Positions 36,267 through 45,525 of a stretch of DNA of 64,000 nucleotides are shown here, piece after piece. The stretch spans positions 1,116,001 to 1,180,000 of the forward strand of contig NZ_JASE01000005.1 in assembly GCF_000622325.1 (NCBI RefSeq). The letters are read 5' to 3'. How positions within the stretch are numbered: the first letter of the stretch is position 1; each line of letters opens with the position of its first letter. The position numbers and the translations under genes were made by a program. This DNA is from Sulfitobacter geojensis (GTDB taxonomy: Bacteria; Pseudomonadota; Alphaproteobacteria; Rhodobacterales; Rhodobacteraceae). The notes below the pieces were generated by a model. The model made no database searches, was not told the DNA's origin, and saw only the letters and a program-made list of their open reading frames with translations.

Positions 36267-36682
36267 GGCTGTGCAGGCGGTGGTTTGCGGTGCAGAGCAG
36301 CGGCATGTAGCTGGCTGCCGCTATGCGGGAGCGCTGTCGTCATTTAGGCGTCGGATGCGCATGCAAAGCGAAATGTGTGGCGGGTCGAATGAACGGTCGA
36401 ATTCCGCAGCCTGAGCTTTTCTACGACGTCGGAAAAGACTGCCTAAAATTGTTCACTAGCGCACGATAGATCTTTCAATGGGAGCGGTTGGCAATCACGT
36501 TGAAGAGGCCCAGCGTTTTTGCGCCGCGCGAGGATTTATCTGCCAGGATGCATAGGTGTTTGTTGACTGGGGAAATCGCGCGATGTCCCTGAATAGGGCG
36601 GATCCGGGCCATCGGCAGGAATTTTTGAAAAAGGGAAGTTTTACCTTGTAGTCTCCATGTTTGCTTGGCTATACGCGTCGGT
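36267..36682. other. intergenic region before tRNA-Ser
   Basis: About 416 bases without a supported gene. A hairpin AGCGGCA/TGCCGCT at 36299-36322, without a T-tract, may end the importer operon. Close to the tRNA, TTGAAA at 36625-36630 and a weak -10 candidate TAGTCT at 36649-36654 are spaced 18 bases apart and could form the tRNA promoter. No insertion-sequence ends are seen. Confidence 0.35.
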
Positions 36683-36772
36683 GGAGACGTGGCCGAGTGG
36701 TCGAAGGCGCTCCCCTGCTAAGGGAGTAGGCCCGGAAGGGTCTCGAGGGTTCGAATCCCTTCGTCTCCGCCA
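36683..36772 (+). tRNA. tRNA-Ser (GCT anticodon)
   Basis: The acceptor arms GGAGACG (36683-36689) and CGTCTCC (36762-36768) pair perfectly, followed by G and an encoded CCA at 36770-36772. The anticodon stem CTCCC/GGGAG encloses CTGCTAA with anticodon GCT at 36717-36719. A long variable arm (TAGGCCCGGAAGGGTCTC) and the T-loop GGTTCGAATCC identify a class II serine tRNA. It reads AGC and AGU codons. Confidence 0.97.
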
Positions 36773-36974
36773 CAAATCTAGCAAAAATGCTAGGGCTACT
36801 TGTTTTTATTCTATCAGAATTGCGTGGGGCACTTCCGGGGTACAGCTTTGCGCAACCTTGGTGCATTTTCGCTGCTGAAAACGAGCCGGTTCGCCCCTAC
36901 TTTGTCACCCATCTTTTAACGACGGCACGACCGCGTCCGACAATCGTCAGTCGCCGCGAAAACGCCGTAACGGC

Positions 36975-37838
36975 TCACAAATCTGATTCATCCACGACGG
37001 TGTTGGAGCAGTTGCCGATGCCTTCGATTTCGATCTCTATCACCTCGCCGGGAACCAGCCAGCGTGGGTTCGGTTTTTTCGCGTGGCCCACACCAGGCGG
37101 GGTGCCCATTGCGATCAGGTCACCGGGTTCAAGCGTGGTGTATTCGGAAATTGTTGCAATGGTTTGCGCAACAGACCAGATCATGTTGCCGGTGTTGGAG
37201 GATTGCAGGATTTCAGCGCCGACACGGCTTTCGATTTTAAGGCCGGCGGCACCTTCGGGCAGTTCGTCGGGTGACACCACAAAGGGGCCAATCGCACCGG
37301 TATTGTCAAAGTTTTTGCCCGGCGTCCATTGATGCGTTTTGCGTTGAAAATCGCGCACCGACCCGTCGTTAAAAACGGTATACCCGAACACGTGGCTTAA
37401 CGCATCGTCTTGCGCGATATGGCGCCCGCCCTTGCCGACAATCAGCATTAATTCAGCTTCGTAATCCAGTTGGGTCGAACAGTTCGGCCTAACCAGCGGT
37501 GCGCCGCTTGCCATGATGGAGTTTTTCCCGCGCATGAAAAGTGCGGGGTACGCGGGAATTTCGTAACCGCCCTCTTTGATATGGTCGGTATAGTTCAGCC
37601 CGAGGCAAATGATGGTGCCGGGCGCTGCGACTGGCAGGGCAGGGGTGATTGACGCAACTGAAACGCGTGGGGCAGTTTTAAGTTGTGCGGTGACGGCGTT
37701 GACCAGATCTGGGCGTTTGACCAGCGCCATCAGGTCATTTCCAACTGCAGGATTTAATGCTGTTAAATTATAGGCTTGATCGCCTTGCACTGCGTAGACT
37801 GCTGCGCCAGCACTTGTTTCTCCGACCAGATATTTCAT
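36975..37838 (-). CDS. fumarylacetoacetate hydrolase-family protein
   Basis: 287 residues from the ATG at 37838, which has AAAGGTGAG upstream. FAH-family enzymes are Mg-dependent hydrolases, hydratases, decarboxylases or isomerases of 2-oxoacids and diketones. The fold is shown by CLGLNYTDHIKEGGYEIPAY at about 79-98, with the metal-site acids in LDYEAELMLIVGKGG and in YTVFNDGSVRDFQRKT. TTLEPGDLIAMGTPPGVG is typical of the C-terminus. It diverges from a GntR regulator. A last-step hydrolase, or a 2-keto-3-deoxy-acid enzyme, would fit the sugar-acid genes further on. Confidence 0.86.
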   Translation of the reverse strand: MKYLVGETSAGAAVYAVQGDQAYNLTALNPAVGNDLMALVKRPDLVNAVTAQLKTAPRVSVASITPALPVAAPGTIICLGLNYTDHIKEGGYEIPAYPALFMRGKNSIMASGAPLVRPNCSTQLDYEAELMLIVGKGGRHIAQDDALSHVFGYTVFNDGSVRDFQRKTHQWTPGKNFDNTGAIGPFVVSPDELPEGAAGLKIESRVGAEILQSSNTGNMIWSVAQTIATISEYTTLEPGDLIAMGTPPGVGHAKKPNPRWLVPGEVIEIEIEGIGNCSNTVVDESDL

Positions 37839-38056
37839 AGGACTCACCTTTGTTTCTAACAATTATACCGATTATTTGGCAGGACGCTAATTATTATCGA
37901 TTTTTATATATCCCCACAATAAACGCATGATGTAGGGACATTGCGCCATTAGGATTGTGCCAAACAGCTGGACGATAGACGTGAGGATATGAAACGTGTC
38001 ATCCAGCCGTTAGGTAACCATTTGACCTTTGATTGCTTCGAACAGAGTTGCGGGTG

Positions 38057-38722
38057 ATGAATATGAGTGAAGACACAGGCGGCAAAGAAACCTCCGCAAC
38101 GCTTAGCGCCTATCTTGCCTTGCGCGATATGATCCTGACGGGCGCGCTGGCGGCGGGTCAGAAGCTTAAGATCGAAGAACTGCGCGCCATACTGGACACG
38201 GGGGCCTCGCCCGTCCGCGAAGCGTTAAGCCTGCTGACGTCCGATATGTTGGTGGAGCGTCTTGATCAACGCGGGTTTCGTGCAGCACCGGTGAGCCATG
38301 CCAATTTTCGTGAAATCCTGACCTTGCGGTGCACGTTGGAGGACCTTGCCCTGCGACAGTCAATTGCAGCGGCGACAGCTGCATGGGAAGAAAATGTGGT
38401 GCTTGCACATCACCGGATGAAGAAGGCGGCAGTGAAGGACGCGGCCGCCTTTGAAGGCGCGCATAAGGCCTTTCATATGGCGCTGCTCTCAAACAGTGGA
38501 TCGCCGGTTCTGGAACGCTATTGCGCCCAGCTTTACGATTTGAACATCCGGTATCGCAATCTTGCGGCGCACGACGATGCGTATGATGAACGGGATGTTT
38601 CGGCAGAGCATGACGCGATCCTGGATGCTGTGGTAGGGCTCGATGCCGCCCGCGCCTGCGCCAGCTTGCAACGCCATTACCGCGTGACAGGCGAGTACCT
38701 GTCACGCAGCATGAATATTTGA
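38057..38722 (+). CDS. GntR-family regulator, FCD type
   Basis: 221 residues from the ATG at 38057; the in-frame ATG at 38063 is almost as good because GGTGAT precedes it. The N-terminal winged helix at about 12-75 contains LKIEELRAILDTGASPVREA and LVERLDQRGFRAAPVS. The all-helical FCD ligand domain at about 85-215 has the metal/ligand pattern (His in AHKAFHMAL, H in SAEHDAIL). It diverges from the FAH-family gene and is likely its regulator. FCD regulators often sense sugar acids or organic acids. Confidence 0.85.
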   Translation: MNMSEDTGGKETSATLSAYLALRDMILTGALAAGQKLKIEELRAILDTGASPVREALSLLTSDMLVERLDQRGFRAAPVSHANFREILTLRCTLEDLALRQSIAAATAAWEENVVLAHHRMKKAAVKDAAAFEGAHKAFHMALLSNSGSPVLERYCAQLYDLNIRYRNLAAHDDAYDERDVSAEHDAILDAVVGLDAARACASLQRHYRVTGEYLSRSMNI

Positions 38723-38810
38723 CAGGCTTGGCTGGGGGCGGTCAGCGGCTTTGATCGTCACAACTTACGCGCAGTCGCTTTCATCTGTGGTAAACACCGG
38801 CTTTCTGCCT

Positions 38811-39440
38811 TTATCCCGCCGGGATCTCGCCCATCGCTTTTGGCACGTGATACCCCTTTTGCACCGCCTCCCGTTGGAGCAGGCGCTGGTACCATTCTCT
38901 GACGGCGGGATATTCCCTTAGATCAATGCCTTGCCATTCGTAACGCGATACCCAAGGCCAGCACGCCATGTCTGCGATTGAATAGGTGTCGCAAATGTAG
39001 TCGCGGCTTTCCAACTGGGTATTCAACACACGGTAAAGGCGTTTTACCTCCGTTGTGAAACGCTCTTCTGCATATGGCGCGTTGCCGGGATTGAAGTGTA
39101 CAAAATGATGGGTCTGTCCTGCCATCGGCCCCAGCCCGCCCATTTGCCACATCAGCCATTGCATGACGTTTGCTCGCTCGATTGGATCCGTGGGCAGGAA
39201 TTTACCATGCATTTCAGCTAGATATATCATGATCGCGCCGGATTCCATTAGGTTCACGCCGGTTTCGTGATCGACAATCGCAGGAATTTTGTTGTTGGGG
39301 CTGATCTTCAGGAAATCGGCTTCGTTCTGTTGGCCTTTGGTGATGTTGATCGCATGCGAGGTGTATGGCACCCCCAGCTCCTCAAGCAGAATAGAGACCT
39401 TGCGGCCGTTCGGCGTGGTCCATGTATAAAGGTCAATCAT
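38811..39440 (-). CDS. glutathione S-transferase family protein (YfcG-like)
   Basis: 209 residues. A thioredoxin-like N-terminal domain (about 1-85) starts MIDLYTWTTPNGRKVSILLE, with the Thr/Asn-Gly active region typical of the nu-class/YfcG type. The cis-Pro is in NNKIPAIVD and ESGAIMIYLAE follows. The helical C-terminal domain includes ICDTYSIADMACWPWVSRYE. Such proteins act as disulfide reductases with glutathione or as transferases. The short divergent gap to the SDR gene may hold shared promoters. Confidence 0.86.
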   Translation of the reverse strand: MIDLYTWTTPNGRKVSILLEELGVPYTSHAINITKGQQNEADFLKISPNNKIPAIVDHETGVNLMESGAIMIYLAEMHGKFLPTDPIERANVMQWLMWQMGGLGPMAGQTHHFVHFNPGNAPYAEERFTTEVKRLYRVLNTQLESRDYICDTYSIADMACWPWVSRYEWQGIDLREYPAVREWYQRLLQREAVQKGYHVPKAMGEIPAG

Positions 39441-39562
39441 CGTGCGTATTTCCTTATCGGGTTGGCAGCGCCGGTATGCGTTTTTTGCTGCGTTATCTGC
39501 TCTTTTATATTAATATTAGTTCATTACCAAGCATCACATTCAAACAGGAGCACGAAAGCGGA

Positions 39563-40309
39563 ATGGAAAAGAAATTTGCCCTTATTACAGGCGCAGGAAC
39601 CGGTGTTGGACGTGCCTGTGCGCAGGCGCTTGCGCGTGATGGTTTCACTATGGTTTTAACCGGTCGCCGGAAAGAAAAGCTGGACGAGGTCCGTGCGACG
39701 CTTGAAGGCGAGGGGCATCTGGCCATTGCCGCCGATGTGAGTCGTGAAAGCGATATTGCAGAACTGTTCGACCAGATCGAAACAACCTTTGGCAGGCTTG
39801 ATCTGCTGTTCAACAATGCGGGGCGCAATGGCCCTGCGGTCGAGATTGACGCGCTTTCGGTCGAGGATTGGAACGATATTGTCGGCAGCAATCTGACAGG
39901 CTCATTTCTATGCGCGCGTGCCGCTTTTGCACTGATGAAGCGGCAAAGCCCGAAAGGCGGGCGGATCATCAACAACGGGTCGATTTCTGCCCATGTGCCG
40001 CGACCGCTGTCGGCCCCATATACCGCGACGAAACATGCGATCACCGGGCTGACCCGCGCGCTGTCACTGGATGGGCGCAAACATGATATTGCGGTGGGCC
40101 AGATCGACATTGGCAATGCGGCCAGCGAGATGACCGAACGCATGAAGGATGGCGTATTACAGCCGGATGGCAGCCTTGCGCCGGAGCCGCGAATGGATGT
40201 CGGCGATATTGCCCGCACCCTGTCCTATATGGCGGGGATGCAGGCCGGATCCAACGCGATGTTCGTCACGGTGATGGCGACCAAAATGCCGTTTGCGGGG
40301 CGCGGCTAA
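39563..40309 (+). CDS. SDR-family NAD(P)-dependent oxidoreductase
   Basis: 248 residues from the ATG at 39563, with an AGGAG upstream at 39546; an in-frame start at 39422 would overlap the GST gene. The cofactor motif TGAGTGVGRACAQALARDG is at about 10-28, NNAGRNG near 88-94, the catalytic Ser in NNGSISAH, and YTATKHAI supplies Tyr and Lys. It may oxidise a sugar or hydroxyacid intermediate of the surrounding genes, but the substrate is not recognisable. Confidence 0.85.
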   Translation: MEKKFALITGAGTGVGRACAQALARDGFTMVLTGRRKEKLDEVRATLEGEGHLAIAADVSRESDIAELFDQIETTFGRLDLLFNNAGRNGPAVEIDALSVEDWNDIVGSNLTGSFLCARAAFALMKRQSPKGGRIINNGSISAHVPRPLSAPYTATKHAITGLTRALSLDGRKHDIAVGQIDIGNAASEMTERMKDGVLQPDGSLAPEPRMDVGDIARTLSYMAGMQAGSNAMFVTVMATKMPFAGRG

Positions 40310-40317
40310 CGCCCCGC
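40295..40317. terminator. hairpin between convergent SDR and FAD-dehydrogenase genes
   Basis: GCGGGGCG at 40295-40302 pairs perfectly with CGCCCCGC at 40310-40317, with a seven-base loop. It covers the SDR stop codon and ends just before the end of the convergent gene. It can serve both directions, though no long T-tract is present. Confidence 0.6.
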
Positions 40318-40318
40318 T

Positions 40319-41764
40319 TCACAGTACCTTGCCGGGGTTCATCAGTCCGGCAGGGTCAATGGCCTTTTTGATTTGCGACATCAGTTCCAATGCAACGGGA
40401 TCTTTATAGTGGCGCAGTTCTGCCCGTTTGACCTTGCCGATGCCGTGCTCTGCAGAAAATGATCCGCCCATCTCATGCACGATGTCATGCACGATGCGGT
40501 TAAAGGCGGGGTATTCGGCCAGAAAATCCGCATCCGCCATATCTATGGGGCGCGACAGGTTGAAGTGCAGGTTGCCGTCCCCAAAATGCCCGAAGGGGCA
40601 GGGGCGCAGGCCGGGCATGTAGGCGATGCAGGCGGCCTTGGCCACGTTCACGAAATCGGCGACCCGTGACACCGGCACCGAGACATCGTGCTTGATTGAC
40701 GCACCTTCCGGTTTTTGCGCATCAGACAGGTTTTCGCGCAATGCCCACAACGCATCCTTTTGCGCTTCTGACGCGCCAATCACCGCGTCGATGACTTCAC
40801 CCGCTTCAAAAGCCGCCTCAAGCGTGGCTTCCATACGGGCGTCCAAAGCGTCCTGTGCGCCAGTACTGGTCAGTTCGATCAGGCAATAGGCAGGGTAGGC
40901 TTGCGTCATCGGGTCACTGCATCCCGGCCCGTGGTCGATGGCCATCTGCAATGCCGAGCGGTCGATGTATTCGAACGTCGAAAGCACATCAGCGTTCTGG
41001 CTGCGCATACGTTCGAAAAGTAACAACGCCACATCCGGTCCATCGCAGGCAACCATGGTCGTGGCACGCGATACCGGTTGGGGAAACAGTTTGATCACCG
41101 CCGCCGTGATGATCCCCAATGTCCCTTCGGCCCCAATAAAAAGATTGCGCAGGTCATAGCCGGTGTTGTTTTTGCGCAAACCGTTCAGATCGTTAAGGAT
41201 GCGACCGTCGGGAAGTACCACCTCGATCCCCATGACCAGATCGCGGGTATTGCCATAGCGCAGCACAGCCGTGCCGCCCGCATTCGTCGACAGATTGCCG
41301 CCAATCTGACAGGACCCTTCGGAGGCCAGCGACAGCGGGAATAATGCGCCGACCTCCTCTGCCGCAGCTTGGATCGACGCGAGGATACACCCCGCTTCGA
41401 CAGTCATGGTGGCGTTCACTGCGTCCACTTCGCGGATCTTGTTCAGCCGTTGGGTGATCAGGATCACGCCGCCCTCCGGCACGCCGCCGCCGACAAGGCC
41501 CGTGTTGCCGCCTTGCGGCACAATCGGCACGCCTGCCGCAAAGCAAAGCCGCACACATTCAGCGACCTGCGCCGTATCTGCGGGACGCAGGATGGCAAGG
41601 GCGTTGCCCTTGAACAGGCCGCGATCCTCGATCAGCCGGTCCGCCAGATCATTTGGATCGGTAAGCACGTGGGCGGTACCAATGGCGGCCCTCAATTGGC
41701 CAAGGAGTTCGGCGTCGCGCGCTTGTGTGTCGCGACTTGCGCTAGATTGAAGTGTCGTTGTCAT
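40319..41764 (-). CDS. FAD-binding 2-hydroxyacid dehydrogenase (GlcD/D-2-hydroxyglutarate type)
   Basis: 481 residues from the ATG at 41764, sharing one base with the preceding stop (TGATG). The VAO/PCMH FAD domain at about 40-220 has VPQGGNTGLVGGGVPEG and LPLSLASEGSCQIGGNLSTN, and the C-terminal domain contains the His-rich PCPFGHFGDGNLHFNLSRP and FSAEHGIGKVKR. These enzymes oxidise D-lactate, glycolate or D-2-hydroxyglutarate and pass electrons to the respiratory chain. It is the second gene after the ThDP enzyme in an operon reading away from the TRAP genes. Confidence 0.88.
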   Translation of the reverse strand: MTTTLQSSASRDTQARDAELLGQLRAAIGTAHVLTDPNDLADRLIEDRGLFKGNALAILRPADTAQVAECVRLCFAAGVPIVPQGGNTGLVGGGVPEGGVILITQRLNKIREVDAVNATMTVEAGCILASIQAAAEEVGALFPLSLASEGSCQIGGNLSTNAGGTAVLRYGNTRDLVMGIEVVLPDGRILNDLNGLRKNNTGYDLRNLFIGAEGTLGIITAAVIKLFPQPVSRATTMVACDGPDVALLLFERMRSQNADVLSTFEYIDRSALQMAIDHGPGCSDPMTQAYPAYCLIELTSTGAQDALDARMEATLEAAFEAGEVIDAVIGASEAQKDALWALRENLSDAQKPEGASIKHDVSVPVSRVADFVNVAKAACIAYMPGLRPCPFGHFGDGNLHFNLSRPIDMADADFLAEYPAFNRIVHDIVHEMGGSFSAEHGIGKVKRAELRHYKDPVALELMSQIKKAIDPAGLMNPGKVL

Positions 41765-43461
41765 CAAGCGTTCGCTTTTGCCCGCGCGGCGTCACGCAGT
41801 TTGCCAATGGTGGTACGGGTCGAGATTTGGTCGGGGTCGGTGACCAATTCGATTAGGGCGGGGCGTCCACTGGCGCGGGCCCGCTCGAAAGCTGCAGCAA
41901 AATCGGCGGTCTTGGTGACCCGTTCTGCATGGGCACCCAGCCCCTCGGCCAGTTTCACAAAATCCTGATTGATCAAAGTGGTCCCGGAAACGCGTTCGGG
42001 GTGATCACGTTCCTGATGCATGCGGATGGTACCATAGATGCCATTGTTAAACAGCAGCACGATCGGGCAGCCGCCGTATTGCGCAGCAGTGGCCAGTTCC
42101 ATCCCGCTCATCATAAAGCCACCGTCACCGACAAAGGCCAGCGTCAGGCGTTCGGGTTCGGCGACGGAGGCGGCCACTGCGGCAGGTACTGCGTACCCCA
42201 TGGACCCGCAGGTGGACCCGATGATCCGGCCGGGGCGTCCGTAACGTAAAAAGCGTTGCGCCCAACCGGTGTGATTGCCCGCGTCCAGCGTCACGATGGT
42301 ATCGTCGGGCAGGCTGTCGCGGATTTGGTTCAGCGCGACGCCCATATCCAGATTCCACTCACCTCCATTGGGGGCATCGCTGTCCGTCAGGTAATCTGCA
42401 TGCAGGCGGTCACACCAGTCGCCCCAAACGTCGCCTTTGCCCAGATCGACGCCGTCCAAAGCCGCAGCAACTGAGGCAGGGGCGGCGGCAATGCCGAGAT
42501 CCGGCGAATAAACCCGCCCGATTTCGTCGGCATCAGGATAAAGGTGAACCAACCGCGTTTGCGGATTGGGAGAGTTGATTGTGGTATAGGTTTTGGTGGT
42601 CATCTCGCCCAGACGGGCACCGATCACGATCAGCAGGTCGGCGTCGCGCTGGTGTCCGTAAAGCGTCGGCGCAGTCGAGGTGCCGAAATCGCCGGCGAAA
42701 ACCGGTGACAGGTTGTTCACGATATCTTGCCGACGGAACGAACAGGTGACGGGAATCTTGTTGGTTTCTGCAAAGCGTGTGATGGCGGCCGCACTCGCAT
42801 CCGACCAGCCGGACCCGCCCAGCAAAAGCAACGGTTTTTTCGCCTCTGCGATCTCGGCCTTAAGTGCCTCCAGACTGTCGTTGGACAGTTCGGCGTGCGT
42901 CGGGGCATAGGGGCGGGCATCCGCCACATCGACCACATCGGTCAGCATGTCCTCGGGCAGGGCAATCACCACCGGACCGGGCCGCCCCGAGGTCGCAACC
43001 CGAAAGGCGCGGGCCATGTATTCCGGTACGCGGCGCGCGTCGTCGATCTGGGTCGCCCATTTGGCGATGGGCCCGAACATCGCGCGATAATCGACCTCCT
43101 GAAAGGCTTCGCGATCGGTGGTGTCGCGCGCAATCTGCCCCACCAGCAGGATCATCGGTGTGCTGTCTTGCTGTGCGATATGCACGCCTATGGCCGCATG
43201 GCAGGCACCTGGGCCACGCGTCACCATGCAGATGCCGGGTTTGCCCGTCAGCTTGCCATGGGCTTCTGCCATGTCTGCCGCCCCCGCTTCATGGCGTGCA
43301 TTGATCAGCGTGAACCGGTCTTTGACGTCATGCAGCGCATCCAGTACCTCAAGATAACTTTCGCCGGGCACGCAATAAGCGGTATCCGCGCCGTGGATCA
43401 AAAGCTGGTCGACAAGGATTTGACCGCCGGTGCGGGGCTTGGTGGTGACTTTTTGCAGCAT
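41764..43461 (-). CDS. thiamine diphosphate-binding enzyme (acetolactate synthase-like)
   Basis: 565 residues in the three-domain order of the decarboxylase/acetolactate synthase family. The N-terminal PYR domain has the activating Glu in NARHEAGAADMAEAHGKLTG at about 48-67. The central domain follows, then the PP domain with the Mg/ThDP motif GDGGFMMSGMELATAAQYGG ending in LLFNNGIYGTI. It should decarboxylate or ligate a 2-oxoacid. The lack of a small regulatory subunit nearby argues against a biosynthetic IlvB. Together with the FAD dehydrogenase it could oxidise a hydroxyacid and then process the oxoacid. Confidence 0.86.
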   Translation of the reverse strand: MLQKVTTKPRTGGQILVDQLLIHGADTAYCVPGESYLEVLDALHDVKDRFTLINARHEAGAADMAEAHGKLTGKPGICMVTRGPGACHAAIGVHIAQQDSTPMILLVGQIARDTTDREAFQEVDYRAMFGPIAKWATQIDDARRVPEYMARAFRVATSGRPGPVVIALPEDMLTDVVDVADARPYAPTHAELSNDSLEALKAEIAEAKKPLLLLGGSGWSDASAAAITRFAETNKIPVTCSFRRQDIVNNLSPVFAGDFGTSTAPTLYGHQRDADLLIVIGARLGEMTTKTYTTINSPNPQTRLVHLYPDADEIGRVYSPDLGIAAAPASVAAALDGVDLGKGDVWGDWCDRLHADYLTDSDAPNGGEWNLDMGVALNQIRDSLPDDTIVTLDAGNHTGWAQRFLRYGRPGRIIGSTCGSMGYAVPAAVAASVAEPERLTLAFVGDGGFMMSGMELATAAQYGGCPIVLLFNNGIYGTIRMHQERDHPERVSGTTLINQDFVKLAEGLGAHAERVTKTADFAAAFERARASGRPALIELVTDPDQISTRTTIGKLRDAARAKANA

Positions 43462-43500
43462 GTAAATGCGCTCCGTTTTTGGTTTGCGTCCGGTGCCGGA

Positions 43501-45375
43501 TCAGTTGTTAGCAGCTGTTTGTGGTGTGGCGGTCCGGTATCTGACTTTTTGCAAAGCCAGAATACCGCCCGCGATAGCCAAGCCTGCCGATGTCATTCGC
43601 CAATCAGGGTAGATCAACAAAAGCGCAGCGATAAACAGGGCGAAGGATAGCCAGTTTTCCAGTTTCCCGAAGAAATATCGTTGTAAGGATGCGGCAAGGA
43701 TAATTACCCCGACGGTGGCTTGAAGCAGTACAAGGGCGATGTGTGCCGCGTCGCCTTGCATCAGGATCGCCGGTTCATAGACAAACATGAATGGCACGAT
43801 GAAACCGGTCGCGCCAAGTTTGACCGCGGCCCAGCTGGCTTCGACAATTTTTGCGTGCGACAGGGTGTTTGCCGCATAGACCGCCATCGCCACAGGCGGC
43901 GTGATGGCCGACAGGATCGCGAAGTAGAACACAAACAGGTGGGCCGCTTCGACTTGCACGCCCAGTTTCACAAGTGCCGGCACCAGCAAGGCGACTTGCA
44001 CGATATAGGCCGGTGTCGTTGGCATGCCCATGCCAAGGATGATCCCCGCAACCATGGACAAGAGCAAGGCGATAACCAGCTTGTCTTGCGCCGCTTCGAT
44101 CACGAAGTTGGAGAAGCTGAGGCCGAGGCCGGTAATGTCGATCACGCCAACAACGATACCCGCACAGGCACAGGCAGACGCAATCGCCAATACGTTACGT
44201 GCGCCGCCTTCAAGGGCGTCCAGTATGTTGTCTACCGTTACAAAGTGGCGGGTGGTTTTACGCATCGCGGCTACGGGCACAACCGACATGATGCCCCAAA
44301 GTGCGGCATAGGGGGCCGAGTATCCCATCATCAGGACCGTAACGATAATGATCAGGGGGGCAAACAGGTGGCCGCGTTCGAGAATAACTTCTTTCAACGG
44401 AACCTGATCTTCCTTTGGAACAGACCCGATGCCTTTGCGCTTGGCCTCAAAGTGGACCGCGGCGAAAAGTGCGATGTAGAACAGGATCGCCGGTGCAAGC
44501 GCGTATTTGGCAACTGTCAGGTAACCGGTGCCAAGGTATTCGGCCATCACAAAGGCCGCGGCCCCCATGACCGGTGGCATGATCTGCCCGCCTGTAGAAG
44601 CGACCGCCTCAACCGCGCCTGCAAAGGCAGGTTTGAAGCCCATTCGCTTCATCAACGGAATGGAAAATGTGCCGGTGGTCATCACGTTGGCCACCGCCGA
44701 GCCGGAAACAGACCCGAAAAGGCCGGATGTCACACAGGCCACCTTGGCGGGGCCGCCGGCCTGTCGCCCTGTAATGGCGACGGCGAAATCCATGAACAAT
44801 TGCCCGACACCCATCTTTTCAACGAGGGAGCCGAACAGGATGAACAGCACCATATAGGTTGCCGAAACGGCGATGGGGATGCCAAAGATACCTTCGGGGG
44901 TCATGAACAATTGCTCAAGCAGAACAGTGGGCAATGTGTTGGTAAAGGCCAGCCCGTAAGCTATGAAGAGGATCGCCGTAATCGGCAGCATCGGCCCCAG
45001 CATCCGCCGTGTCGCTTCCAGCAACAGGATCACCAGCGTGATACCGACAACGATGTCCATCGGCAAAACCGGATCAACGTACAGGAACCGCTGGGTAATG
45101 TAGTTGAGGTTGAACGACGGATAAAGCGCCGCGCCGCCTGCAATCAAAGCGAGCACGATGTCGTACCAGCGCGGATTGGTATTTCGCAAACCTTTGGCAT
45201 CGACCGTCAGGTAGATCAACAGCAGCGCCAACGCCACGTGAACACCCCGCATGATATAGGGGTTTGGCGGACCAAAAAAGGCGACGTAAAGGTGCCAGAA
45301 GGCCATACCGATCAGCACGAGCCGGGAAATACGGACAATCAGGGGCATCTTGTCTGTTAAGACGGAGAGTTTCAT
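43501..45375 (-). CDS. TRAP transporter fused permease (4TM/12TM)
   Basis: 624 residues, typical of the fused small-plus-large permease that works with TAXI binding proteins. The N-terminal third (helices from about 14 to 110) corresponds to DctQ. The remainder corresponds to DctM, with MVLFILFGSLVEKMGVGQLF, SGLFGSVSGSAVANVMTTGT at about 213-232, ASTGGQIMPPVMGAAAFVMA and GIILGMGMPTTPAYIVQVAL. It is transcribed after the TAXI gene with a hairpin between. It would import an organic acid for the surrounding catabolic genes. Confidence 0.92.
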   Translation of the reverse strand: MKLSVLTDKMPLIVRISRLVLIGMAFWHLYVAFFGPPNPYIMRGVHVALALLLIYLTVDAKGLRNTNPRWYDIVLALIAGGAALYPSFNLNYITQRFLYVDPVLPMDIVVGITLVILLLEATRRMLGPMLPITAILFIAYGLAFTNTLPTVLLEQLFMTPEGIFGIPIAVSATYMVLFILFGSLVEKMGVGQLFMDFAVAITGRQAGGPAKVACVTSGLFGSVSGSAVANVMTTGTFSIPLMKRMGFKPAFAGAVEAVASTGGQIMPPVMGAAAFVMAEYLGTGYLTVAKYALAPAILFYIALFAAVHFEAKRKGIGSVPKEDQVPLKEVILERGHLFAPLIIIVTVLMMGYSAPYAALWGIMSVVPVAAMRKTTRHFVTVDNILDALEGGARNVLAIASACACAGIVVGVIDITGLGLSFSNFVIEAAQDKLVIALLLSMVAGIILGMGMPTTPAYIVQVALLVPALVKLGVQVEAAHLFVFYFAILSAITPPVAMAVYAANTLSHAKIVEASWAAVKLGATGFIVPFMFVYEPAILMQGDAAHIALVLLQATVGVIILAASLQRYFFGKLENWLSFALFIAALLLIYPDWRMTSAGLAIAGGILALQKVRYRTATPQTAANN

Positions 45376-45475
45376 AGGGTTTTTCCAAGGCTAGAGGGGG
45401 CTTGCAAATTGGTGGGGCCGCAGGCGGCACATTTAGGGGCCGGATGCCCGCGCGCCTGCGCTGAAAACGCGTGTA

Positions 45476-45503
45476 CCGGACGGGGCGACGAGGCCCCGTC
45501 CGG
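45476..45503 (-). terminator. hairpin attenuator between TAXI gene and TRAP permease gene
   Basis: CCGGACGGGGC at 45476-45486 and GCCCCGTCCGG at 45493-45503 form a perfect 11-bp stem with a six-base loop. On the transcribed minus strand it follows the TAXI stop by about 22 bases. No T-tract is obvious, so mRNA stabilisation of the upstream part is as likely as termination. Confidence 0.65.
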
Positions 45504-45525
45504 CAGGACCGTCAGGGACGGTTCA

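Noticed and set aside
36683..36974. CRISPR array or insertion sequence near the tRNA
   Set aside because: No regular direct repeats, no transposase frame and no terminal inverted repeats are visible.
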